Of a stretch of 64,000 nt of DNA, positions 28,556 through 36,999 are shown piece after piece. The stretch's first letter is position 1. Every line of letters begins with the position of its first letter. Under the pieces are notes generated by a model, which was given only the letters and a program-made list of their open reading frames with translations, searched no databases and was not told the origin of the DNA. Source of the DNA: Chloroflexota bacterium (GTDB lineage: Bacteria; Chloroflexota; Anaerolineae; Anaerolineales; Villigracilaceae). Location: the NCBI GenBank assembly GCA_016235425.1, contig JACRLC010000039.1, positions 1 to 64,000 of the forward strand, in the 5' to 3' direction. Both the position numbers and the translations under genes were made by a program.

Positions 28556-28629
28556 CGTCCGATATCCTGGTAGATACCGGACGCCCTCGAGACGAAGCCT
28601 GTTATCCATAGCAGGGTTATGCAGGCTTC
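28556..28629. repeat. Two hairpins in the leader of the oligosaccharide-binding protein gene
   Basis: Hairpin A pairs cgtccgatatc (28556-28566) with gataccggacg (28573-28583), one wobble pair. Hairpin B pairs gaagcctg (28594-28601) with caggcttc (28622-28629). They fill the spacer 28443-28669 with no T-run; a promoter for the ABC operon is not obvious here. They could be leader structure or remnants of a mobile element. Confidence 0.4.
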
Positions 28630-28669
28630 TTACTCGGAACTATACCATAATCCAATAAGGAGAATGAAG

Positions 28670-30466
28670 ATGAAACGCTTAAGTTTCGTTTTGGCGATTT
28701 TGATTGGCCTCAGCATGTTGCTAGCTTCATGTCAGCCTGCTGTTACTGAAGCACCAGTCGTGACTGAACCAACAACCGAAGCACCAGCAGTTACCGAGGC
28801 CCCTGTAGCGACGGAGGCTCCTGCTGAAGCACCCCCGGAAGAATTTGTACGTGAGGAAACCCTTTATATGGGTGGCACTCAATGGGGTCCACCGACCGGA
28901 TTCAATCCCTGGAACCTCGGCAACTACGCCGCGGGAACATTCGGACTTTGCTATGAACCGCTCTTCATCTACGACCCACTGGCAGATGAGTTTGTGCCGT
29001 GGCTGGCAGAGAGTGGTGAATGGACAAGCGACACTGTCTATCAGGTGAAGATCCGCCAGGGTGTCACCTGGTCCGATGGCTCACCGTTCACAGCGGCCGA
29101 TGTGAAAGCCACCTTCGATATCGCCAAGGACGCGCCGGTTAGCATCAGCCCAGTATGGAAATTCCTGGGCAGTGTCGAGGCAGTGGATGACTACACAGTG
29201 AATTTCACCTTTACCACCGCCCTTTACCAGGGATGGTCATACTACCTGTATTCAACCCCGATGATTTCCAAGGCGAAATGGGAGGGCAAGCCGGTAGAGG
29301 AAGTTACATCCGGACTCAACCCGGAACCCGAATGCACAGGGCCTTACATTGCAGAGTCGCTCGACCAGACCAAAGTGGTGTGGCTGAAGAGGGACGGCTG
29401 GTGGGCAACAGAAGCACTTGGCCTTGATCCCAAACCCAAGCGGATTGTTGACATCGTCAACAGTGGCAATAACAACGTCGCGCTGGGCATGGTTCTTCAG
29501 GGTCAGTTCGATCTGAATAACAACTTCCTGCCCGGTATTTCCAAACTAGTTGATGGCGGTTACGGAGTTCACACTTACTATCCAGAAGCCCCATACCATC
29601 TCTCCGCCAACACAGCCTGGCTCCTCATGAACCTGACCAAGAAGCCCATGGATGATCCGGCTTTCCGCAGGGCAGTGGCTTTTGCCATTGACGTAAGCCA
29701 GATTGTCAATGTGGTTTATGGCGGCATGGTCCTCCCGGCCAATCCAACCGGTCTGCTACCGAACTGGGACAAGTATATTGATCAGGCCGTAGTGGATGAA
29801 GTCGGCTTTAGCTACGATCCAGAGGAAGCAAAAGTGATTCTCGCGGCCGCCGGTTATAAAGACACCGATGGCGATGGGTTCGTCGAAGCGCCCGATGGCT
29901 CAAAGATCGATCTGAAAATCAATAACCCCAACGGCTGGACCGACTGGATGGAGTCGAACAAGGTTATTGCCAATAGCCTGAAAGCCGTGGGCATCAAGGC
30001 CGAACCCAACTTCCCGGACTACCCGGAGTATGTATCCCAACGCAACGATGGCACATACGACATGATGATCTCCAACGACGCGCAGATCGCCAATACTCCA
30101 TGGAGATACTATCTTTGGATGGGGCGGAATCCTGTCGCAGATGTTGCGACGATGCAGGATGGCAACTATGGCCGTTACGAAAACCAGGAAGTCTTCGATC
30201 TGACAGACCAGCTTGACCAGGTCCCGACCGATGATATCGAGGGCATGAAGACCATCATATCCAAACTCCAGAGAATCTATCTGACCGACATGCCTCTGAT
30301 CCCGTTGTGGTACAACGGTATGTGGTCCCAGACCAGCGATGCCTACTGGACCAATTGGCCGTCCTCCGAAGAAGGCGCTCCTCACTGGACACCTGTAAGC
30401 TGGCGCGGCTACTGGAACATGACCGCCATTCGTATGCTCACCGATCTCGAACCGGCTGGTGAATAG
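28670..30466 (+). CDS. ABC transporter substrate-binding lipoprotein, family 5 (Opp/Dpp-like), 598 aa
   Basis: The receptor of a peptide/oligosaccharide-type importer. It has a lipoprotein signal ending SMLLASCQP, then a linker of repeated TEAPV units (about residues 23-57), then the SBP family 5 body: FNPWNLGNYAAGTFGLCYEPLF (in two parts), VTWSDGSPFTAADVKATFD and FRRAVAFAIDVSQIVNVVYGG. The ATG at 28670 has AAGGAG 7 bp upstream. Although named for peptides, family 5 receptors next to glycoside phosphorylases, as with Thermotoga CbtA, bind beta-glucan oligosaccharides; the GH94 and GH130 genes here argue for the same. Confidence 0.92.
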   Translation: MKRLSFVLAILIGLSMLLASCQPAVTEAPVVTEPTTEAPAVTEAPVATEAPAEAPPEEFVREETLYMGGTQWGPPTGFNPWNLGNYAAGTFGLCYEPLFIYDPLADEFVPWLAESGEWTSDTVYQVKIRQGVTWSDGSPFTAADVKATFDIAKDAPVSISPVWKFLGSVEAVDDYTVNFTFTTALYQGWSYYLYSTPMISKAKWEGKPVEEVTSGLNPEPECTGPYIAESLDQTKVVWLKRDGWWATEALGLDPKPKRIVDIVNSGNNNVALGMVLQGQFDLNNNFLPGISKLVDGGYGVHTYYPEAPYHLSANTAWLLMNLTKKPMDDPAFRRAVAFAIDVSQIVNVVYGGMVLPANPTGLLPNWDKYIDQAVVDEVGFSYDPEEAKVILAAAGYKDTDGDGFVEAPDGSKIDLKINNPNGWTDWMESNKVIANSLKAVGIKAEPNFPDYPEYVSQRNDGTYDMMISNDAQIANTPWRYYLWMGRNPVADVATMQDGNYGRYENQEVFDLTDQLDQVPTDDIEGMKTIISKLQRIYLTDMPLIPLWYNGMWSQTSDAYWTNWPSSEEGAPHWTPVSWRGYWNMTAIRMLTDLEPAGE

Positions 30467-30532
30467 TCTGTCCAACCATCACTTGCTCCAACCGGATTAA
30501 TCTCGGCGGAGTTGCTTAGGTGACAATATGAC

Positions 30533-30584
30533 AAAGAGGGTGTTGGGTGGCACTCATGCGTGCAGCAGCCCAACACCCTCTTTT
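30533..30584 (+). terminator. Rho-independent terminator between receptor and permease genes
   Basis: A perfect 15-bp stem (aaagagggtgttggg at 30533-30547, cccaacaccctcttt at 30569-30583) ends in TTTT. As an internal terminator it would allow high receptor expression with lower read-through into the permeases. Confidence 0.75.
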
Positions 30585-30647
30585 GAACACTAATTTGCGC
30601 CAAGTAACAGATCTCACATAGCTCCAAAACTGCGCGGAGGAACTGAC

Positions 30648-31640
30648 GTGAAACGGTATTTTGGAAGAAAGCTCCTCGTTTACATCCTCACCTTTTTTAT
30701 TGCAGTGACAATTGATTGGATGATTCCGCGCTTTATGCCCGGCAATCCAGTGGATGTATTAATGGCGAGGGCCGGTTCGTTCGCTGGGGCCACCGAACTG
30801 ATGCATGATTATTATACAAAAGTCTTTGGATTGGACGTCCCTCTCTGGCAACAATACATCAATTTCTGGGGCGCACTTCTACACGGCGATCTCGGTATTA
30901 GCGTATATGTTTTTCCCAAACCGGTGGCAGAAGTCATTATGGATGCCGTGCCCTTTGATATCTTCCTGCTGGTCCCTTCGATCTTGCTGAGCTGGTTCGC
31001 TGGGAACTGGTTTGGCGCGTTTGCGGCACGCTCAAAACGGCTAGACAATACCATATTGCCGCTCGGATACATCCTGACTGCAACACCTTATATGTGGCTG
31101 GCAATGTTGCTGGCATGGACATTGGGTATTGTTTTTGAAGTTTTTCCGATTGCTGGGGGATATAGTTTCTCATTGACGCCAACGTTTTCATGGGTTTTCA
31201 TTTCCAGTCTGTTCAAACACTGGTTTCTGCCGTTCATCTCCCTTTTCCTGGTTGGGTTCGGAGGCTGGGCCATCGGGATGAGGAACATGATCATATACGA
31301 ACTGGAGGCCGATTATTCCCACTACCTGGAAGCGCTCGGCGCTCCAAGAAAACTGGTTAGAAAGTACGCCTTCAATAATGCAGTCCTTCCACAGCTCACA
31401 GGCCTGGCGCTTCAGCTTGGTGTCATCGTCGCTGGCGCCCTGGTGACTGAAGTTGTGTTCTCATACCCAGGCATTGGCTATCTCATTCTTCAGGCAATCA
31501 ATACACGGGATTATTTCCTTTTGCAGGGATGCTTTCTCTTTATCATCCTTGGCGTACTGCTCGCCAACTTTGTAATTGACATCGCTTACGTGCTCGTCGA
31601 TCCCAGGACGCGCGCAGGGATGCAAGGTGAATCAGCATGA
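30648..31640 (+). CDS. ABC permease, DppB/OppB-like, 330 aa
   Basis: First membrane subunit of the family 5 importer. N-terminal segment KLLVYILTFFIAVTIDWMIPRFMPGNPVDVL (in parts) is typical of DppB, with the P-G-D/N-P motif. The ATPase-docking loop is SHYLEALGAPRKLVRKYAFNNA and the family end VVFSYPGIGYLILQAI is present. GTG start with GGAGG upstream. It overlaps the next permease by 4 bp. Confidence 0.92.
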   Translation: MKRYFGRKLLVYILTFFIAVTIDWMIPRFMPGNPVDVLMARAGSFAGATELMHDYYTKVFGLDVPLWQQYINFWGALLHGDLGISVYVFPKPVAEVIMDAVPFDIFLLVPSILLSWFAGNWFGAFAARSKRLDNTILPLGYILTATPYMWLAMLLAWTLGIVFEVFPIAGGYSFSLTPTFSWVFISSLFKHWFLPFISLFLVGFGGWAIGMRNMIIYELEADYSHYLEALGAPRKLVRKYAFNNAVLPQLTGLALQLGVIVAGALVTEVVFSYPGIGYLILQAINTRDYFLLQGCFLFIILGVLLANFVIDIAYVLVDPRTRAGMQGESA

Positions 31641-32491
31641 TGAATCTAAAGAAAAACGAACTTCTTTACTTTGCTCTGCGAAACAACAAGCTTAAGGTAG
31701 GCCTTGCCATTCTCCTGTTTTTTGCCGTGCTGACAGTTGTCGGCCCGCTTCTAACAGACTATCCCCCTTTCGATTACATTGGACCTGCCGCCGCTCCCCC
31801 ATCTGCTGAATTCTGGTTTGGCACCACTACATTTGGACAGGATGTTTTTACCCAATTCGTGCATGGTTTAAAAGCATCCTTTCTTGTAGGAATCGTTGGT
31901 GGAGGACTCGGCACACTTCTGGGAATACTGATAGGCTTCATCGCTGGCTATCGCGGAGGGCTCGTTGACGAGATTCTCAACATGTTAACGAACATTGTGC
32001 TTGTCATTCCCACGCTGGCTGTTCTCCTGATCATAGTGGCTTATCTTGAAGTTCGAGGCTTGTTTATCGAGAGCATCTTTATTGGATGTACAGCCTGGCC
32101 CTGGGCGGCAAGGGCCATCCGGGCACAGACCTTTTCCCTGCGTTCCAGGGATTTCGTCGATCTGGCGCGGCTGAGTGGAATGAAATCTTTAAAAGTCATC
32201 TTCACTGAGATCGCGCCCAACATGATGTCCTACCTCTTATTGGTCTTCATTCTGCAATTTGGCGGAGCTGTCCTGATTGCAGCTACCCTGGACTTCATCG
32301 GACTCGGCCCGACCAATGCAATTTCCCTGGGCCTGATGATGAACAACGCGGTGCTCTGGGGGGCCTTGATTCTGGGCATCTGGTGGTGGTTCATTCCTCC
32401 CGGTCTTGCGATTACGGCTATCGTGGGAGCTTTATATGTGACAAACGTTGGATTGGACGAAGTCTTCAACCCCAAGCTCAGGGAGATGTAA
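31637..32491 (+). CDS. ABC permease, DppC/OppC-like, 284 aa
   Basis: Second membrane subunit. It contains the family segment FGTTTFGQDVFTQFVHGLKAS, the docking loop DFVDLARLSGMKSLKVIFTEI and five to six hydrophobic helices. The N-terminal OppC_N-type helix is KVGLAILLFFAVLTVVGPLL. The start overlaps the DppB-like gene (ATGA) and the stop lies 2 bp before the ATPase gene, as expected of a tight operon. Confidence 0.92.
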   Translation: MMNLKKNELLYFALRNNKLKVGLAILLFFAVLTVVGPLLTDYPPFDYIGPAAAPPSAEFWFGTTTFGQDVFTQFVHGLKASFLVGIVGGGLGTLLGILIGFIAGYRGGLVDEILNMLTNIVLVIPTLAVLLIIVAYLEVRGLFIESIFIGCTAWPWAARAIRAQTFSLRSRDFVDLARLSGMKSLKVIFTEIAPNMMSYLLLVFILQFGGAVLIAATLDFIGLGPTNAISLGLMMNNAVLWGALILGIWWWFIPPGLAITAIVGALYVTNVGLDEVFNPKLREM

Positions 32492-32493
32492 AA

Positions 32494-33456
32494 ATGAGTT
32501 TAGAAGTAGAAAACCTCAAGGTCTACTATCAAACCCTGCGCGGGGATGTGAAGGCATTGGATGATGTCACGTTTGGCCTCAATAGCGGGGAAATCATGGG
32601 GTTGGCCGGTGAATCAGGGTGTGGCAAGACGACTCTGGGTCACAGCCTGATTCGCCTTAATCCTCCCATGAAATTCATTGAAGGCAGCGTGAAACTGAAT
32701 CATGAAGAGCTCCCGATCTGGGATATGGAAAAAATGAACGATTTCCGTTTCATGAAGATCTCCATCATTCCCCAATATGCAATGAACGCGATGAATCCGA
32801 CGCGCAAGATCGGGGACATGGTCTCAGATTTACTGAGATCGAGGGGCCTGGATTTTAGCGCCACCCTGCCTGAATTGAAGAGAAGGCTGGAGATGGTAAA
32901 ACTGCCATCCAATGTTTTGAAAATGTATCCCATCGAACTCTCCGGCGGGATGAAGCAGAGAATGGTCATGGTGATTTCGACATTGATGAATCCATCACTG
33001 CTTATCGCCGACGAAATTACCTCGGCGCTCGATGTGGCCAGCCAAAAGGCCGTTGCAGAACTGCTGGTCGAATTTCGGGATCAGGAATGTTGCAATAGCG
33101 CAATCGTCATTACCCACGATATCTCCATACTTTATCAGATCGCTGACAGCATCATGATCATGTACGCCGGGCAATTGGCTGAGAAAGCATCCGCCGAGGC
33201 GATCATCCATGCCCCACGGCATCCGTATACCAAGCTATTGATTTCATCCCTCCCGAAAGTTGGGATAAAACACACCGAGAAAAGACTGCCTGGTATCCCT
33301 GGGAAACCTCCTTTGCTCCTCAACCCTCCAACTGGATGCCGTTTCAGGGAACGATGCCCGCTCGCTTATGGGAAGTGTCTGGAAGCGCCGCCATTCAAGG
33401 AAGTCGAGAAAGGCCACTTTGTTGCTTGCTGGAAGGAGTTCGAACAGAATGCTTAG
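32494..33456 (+). CDS. ABC ATPase, DppD/OppD-like, 320 aa
   Basis: First cytoplasmic ATPase. Walker A GESGCGKTT, signature ELSGGMKQRM, Walker B LLIADEITSALD, switch His in VITHDI. The C-terminal oligopeptide-transporter extension contains PPTGCRFRERCPLAYGKC, with the cysteines that in related proteins form an Fe-S or metal-binding patch. ATG at 32494; a longer version starting in the permease gene is rejected. Confidence 0.92.
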   Translation: MSLEVENLKVYYQTLRGDVKALDDVTFGLNSGEIMGLAGESGCGKTTLGHSLIRLNPPMKFIEGSVKLNHEELPIWDMEKMNDFRFMKISIIPQYAMNAMNPTRKIGDMVSDLLRSRGLDFSATLPELKRRLEMVKLPSNVLKMYPIELSGGMKQRMVMVISTLMNPSLLIADEITSALDVASQKAVAELLVEFRDQECCNSAIVITHDISILYQIADSIMIMYAGQLAEKASAEAIIHAPRHPYTKLLISSLPKVGIKHTEKRLPGIPGKPPLLLNPPTGCRFRERCPLAYGKCLEAPPFKEVEKGHFVACWKEFEQNA

Positions 33457-34402
33457 ACTCGATAGTGCAACGAAAACATATCACATTGGCACCTTTGGGG
33501 GGCAGGAACTCCATGCCGTGAACGATGTCAGTTTCGATGTCGGGGATGGAGAGGCGGTCTCCTTAATTGGCGAGAGCGGGAGCGGAAAAAGCACAATTGG
33601 AAAGATGATTTTGCGTCTTCTCTCCATCAGCAGTGGATCAGTTTTTCTTGACGGAACGGATATATCCACATTCAAGGGTGACGCGTTAAAAGAGTACTAC
33701 CGTAAAGTACAGGGTGTTTTCCAGGATCCGTTTAGTTCCTACAACCCGATCTTCAAAGCCGACCGGATTTTCAAAATCATCCACGATGAGTTTTATCCGC
33801 AGGTCAGGGACGACGAGTGGAACGAAAGAGTGGAAAGATCGTTGAAGGATGTCGGGCTTAATCCTGAGCATGTATTGAACAAGTTTCCTCACCAGCTTAG
33901 CGGCGGACAGCTTCAACGATTCCTCATCGCCCGGGCGCTCCTGTTGGACATAAAGTTTCTCGTGGCGGATGAAATCATCAGCATGCTCGATGCGTCCACG
34001 CGCATTGATGTTCTTAACCTGCTGGCGGATCTTAAATCACACGGTTTATCCATTCTGTTCATAACGCACGATCTCTCGCTTGCCTACTATATTAGCGAAA
34101 GAGCAATAATTCTTTATCGCGGATGCGTGGTGGAGATGGGTTCGTCAGACAAAATATTCAAAACCCCATTGCATCCATACACAAAAATGCTTATGGACTC
34201 CGTTCCACGGCTGGACAAGAAATGGAGCGAGGGGGAGGGGGATGTAATTCTAAAGAAAGAGCAGCCGGAACTTACGAATGGATGTGTCTATTACCACCGA
34301 TGTCCACTCGCATTCGGAAAATGTCTGGAGAAACCTTCCTCCGTTGAAACCGAGAAGGATCACTTCGTTGCATGTTGGAAAGTGATCAATCAAAATCCCT
34401 AA
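33449..34402 (+). CDS. ABC ATPase, DppF/OppF-like, 317 aa
   Basis: Second ATPase, pairing with the upstream one. Walker A GESGSGKST, signature LSGGQLQRF, Walker B FLVADEIISMLD, switch His FITHDLSL and a C-terminal Cys cluster CVYYHRCPLAFGKC. It overlaps the DppD-like gene by 8 bp; the ATG at 33449 has GGAG upstream. About 100 bp of non-coding sequence separate it from the GH94 genes, with no terminator, so transcription may continue. Confidence 0.92.
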   Translation: MLRLDSATKTYHIGTFGGQELHAVNDVSFDVGDGEAVSLIGESGSGKSTIGKMILRLLSISSGSVFLDGTDISTFKGDALKEYYRKVQGVFQDPFSSYNPIFKADRIFKIIHDEFYPQVRDDEWNERVERSLKDVGLNPEHVLNKFPHQLSGGQLQRFLIARALLLDIKFLVADEIISMLDASTRIDVLNLLADLKSHGLSILFITHDLSLAYYISERAIILYRGCVVEMGSSDKIFKTPLHPYTKMLMDSVPRLDKKWSEGEGDVILKKEQPELTNGCVYYHRCPLAFGKCLEKPSSVETEKDHFVACWKVINQNP

Positions 34403-34500
34403 TCAGAAAACTGACCCAAAAGCATTAAAGATAGCATTGGCGAGAAATTCCAGGACAAAGAAGCGAAGCACGCGCCATTGCCAAAAGTAGAGGAGAATTC

Positions 34501-36999
34501 ATGCGTTACGGCTTCTTTGACGATGAACAACGTGAATACGTTATCACTCGACCGGACACCCCCCTTCCATGGATTAATTATCTGGGCTGTGAAAATTATT
34601 TTGGAATCATCTCCAACACCGCAGGCGGATATTCATTTTATAAAGATGCCCGCTTGCGGCGGTTGACCCGCTATCGCTACAACAACGCGCCGTTGGATTC
34701 GGGCGGACGTTACATTTATCTGCGTGATGACAACCCGCCTCCTTCCCGACCCTCGTTCTGGTCGCCGTCATGGATGCCGACTCGCGTCCCTTTGGATGAG
34801 TACGAATGCCGCCATGGCTTGGGATATACAACCATTCGATCCAGACTATCCGGAATTGAATCACAAACCCGATACTTCGTCCCGCTTGGCGAAAGCCTTG
34901 AGATCTGGGAATTGACTCTTACAAATCACCGCGACCAGCCTGCAAATCTCTCCGTTTTTTCGGCCATCGAGTTTTGTTTATGGGATGCCCTGGATGATGC
35001 AACCAATTTCCAGCGGAACTATTCCATAGGCGAGGTTGAAATTGCCGATGATGTGATTTACCACAAAACGGAATACCGCGAACGACGGGATCATTTTGCA
35101 TACTTTGCCTGCTCCGAGCCGCTGGCCGGTTTCGACACGCGGCGCGAGGCATTTCTCGGATCATATCGGGGCTGGGATTCACCCCTTGCTGTAGAAGCAG
35201 GCCAGATGTCTGACTCAACCGCGCATGGCTGGCAACCTATCGGCGCACAGCATGTCAAAATCCAGTTGGAAGCGGGGGAACAGAAAAAGGTCGTTTTCAT
35301 CCTTGGTTACTGGGAAAACCCAAAGAACGAGAAGTTCGATCCACCCGATTCACAGATCATCAACAAATGCTCCGTGAAACCGGTTATCGCCCGCTATTTG
35401 AAGGAAGTTGAGGTGGAGAAAGCATTCCAGGAATTGCGGGTCTACTGGAACGGATTGTTGGATAAGTTTCAGGTAACGACGCCCGATGTTCACACAAATC
35501 GCATGGTCAACATTTGGAACGCGTACCAGGTGATGATCACTTTCAACATGTCGCGCTCGGCCTCATATTTTGAAAGCGGCGTCGGTCGAGGCATGGGGTT
35601 CCGCGATTCAAGCCAGGACCTGCTCGGTTTCATTCACCTAATTCCCGAGTGGGCGCGCGAGAGAATTTTGGATTTAACTGCAACGCAACTCGAAAGCGGT
35701 GGCGCCTATCACCAATATCAACCGCTCACGAAACGCGGCAACAATGATATCGGCTCAGGCTTCAATGATGACCCGCTTTGGCTGGTGTTGGCTGTGACCA
35801 CCTACATCAAAGAGACAGGCGACTGGAGCATCCTCAATGAACCTGCCCCTTACGATAACAAGCCAGGTACGGAAGAGCCGCTATACGAACATTTACAGCG
35901 TTCGATCCGCTACACTTGTGAGCGCCTCGGACCACATGGCCTGCCATTGATTGGCCGCGCCGACTGGAACGACTGCCTCAACCTAAACTGCTTTTCAGAT
36001 ACGCCTGGCCAGTCGTTCCAGACTACAACGAACAGGGACGGCAAAATTGCCGAGAGCGTATTCATCGCAGGTTTATTCGTCCTGGCCGCAAAAGAGATGG
36101 CGGAACTGACAAAACAGGTTGAAGGTCAAAAGCTTGTCCTGAGCGACGCTAAAGGGTCAGCCTTCGAGCTTCAACCTTCGATCTTTTACCTGGATGCGGC
36201 CTTGAAAATGGAGAAAGCCATCTGGGATGCAGGGTGGGATGGCGAATGGTTCCGCCGCGCGTATGATAATTTTGGCCGCGCGCTTGGCTCGAAAGAAAAT
36301 GTCGAGGGCCAGATCTTCATTGAACCACAAGGCATCTGTGTCATGGCTGGATTGGGTATCGAGAATGGCAAAGCTCAAAAAGCACTCGATTCCGTTTCAG
36401 CACGGTTGGCAACGCCGCATGGTATTGTGCTACACCAGCCTGCCTTCACCCAATATTATCTGCACCTGGGAGAGATTTCATCTTATCCACCCGGCTATAA
36501 GGAAAACGCGGGCATTTTTTGCCATACCAACCCGTGGATCATGATCGCCGAAGCAAAGGTCGGGCGCGGCGATTGCGCCCATGATTATTACCTGCGGATC
36601 AATCCGTCGGCGCGGGAGGAGATCAGCGAAGTACATAAATGCGAACCATACGTCTACGCCCAAATGATCGCGGGCCGTGATGCACCGGCTTACGGTGAAG
36701 CAAAAAACTCGTGGCTCACAGGCACCGCGGCCTGGAATTACGTTGCCATCACGCAATGGATTCTCGGCATCCGCCCGACTTTCGATGGCCTCGAGATAAT
36801 GCCGGTTATACCGTCGGGGTGGAGTGGCTTCGAAGCGGTTCGCAGTTATCGGGGAGTCCGATACGTGATCCACGTTGAGAAAAAAGGCGCGGGGAACGAG
36901 GTCCATCTGGAAGTGGATGGAAAACCCATTGATGGAAGGATCATCCACATTCCACCAGCAGGAACGCAAAAAGTGCAGGTTGCGGTGAAGGTGATTTGA
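34501..36999 (+). CDS. GH94 glycoside phosphorylase 1 (cellobiose phosphorylase-like), 832 aa
   Basis: Cytoplasmic inverting phosphorylase splitting a beta-glucoside with phosphate into sugar-1-phosphate and a shorter sugar. An N-terminal beta-sandwich (RYGFFDDEQREYVITRPDTP) leads to an (alpha/alpha)6 barrel. The general-acid region is GRADWNDCLNLNCF, with RDSSQDLLGF and NAGIFCHTNPW as further family motifs. Length fits cellobiose or related phosphorylases (about 800 aa). Energy-saving phosphorolysis matches ABC uptake of intact oligosaccharides. Start ATG with GAGGAG. It overlaps the second GH94 gene by 4 bp. Confidence 0.93.
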   Translation: MRYGFFDDEQREYVITRPDTPLPWINYLGCENYFGIISNTAGGYSFYKDARLRRLTRYRYNNAPLDSGGRYIYLRDDNPPPSRPSFWSPSWMPTRVPLDEYECRHGLGYTTIRSRLSGIESQTRYFVPLGESLEIWELTLTNHRDQPANLSVFSAIEFCLWDALDDATNFQRNYSIGEVEIADDVIYHKTEYRERRDHFAYFACSEPLAGFDTRREAFLGSYRGWDSPLAVEAGQMSDSTAHGWQPIGAQHVKIQLEAGEQKKVVFILGYWENPKNEKFDPPDSQIINKCSVKPVIARYLKEVEVEKAFQELRVYWNGLLDKFQVTTPDVHTNRMVNIWNAYQVMITFNMSRSASYFESGVGRGMGFRDSSQDLLGFIHLIPEWARERILDLTATQLESGGAYHQYQPLTKRGNNDIGSGFNDDPLWLVLAVTTYIKETGDWSILNEPAPYDNKPGTEEPLYEHLQRSIRYTCERLGPHGLPLIGRADWNDCLNLNCFSDTPGQSFQTTTNRDGKIAESVFIAGLFVLAAKEMAELTKQVEGQKLVLSDAKGSAFELQPSIFYLDAALKMEKAIWDAGWDGEWFRRAYDNFGRALGSKENVEGQIFIEPQGICVMAGLGIENGKAQKALDSVSARLATPHGIVLHQPAFTQYYLHLGEISSYPPGYKENAGIFCHTNPWIMIAEAKVGRGDCAHDYYLRINPSAREEISEVHKCEPYVYAQMIAGRDAPAYGEAKNSWLTGTAAWNYVAITQWILGIRPTFDGLEIMPVIPSGWSGFEAVRSYRGVRYVIHVEKKGAGNEVHLEVDGKPIDGRIIHIPPAGTQKVQVAVKVI

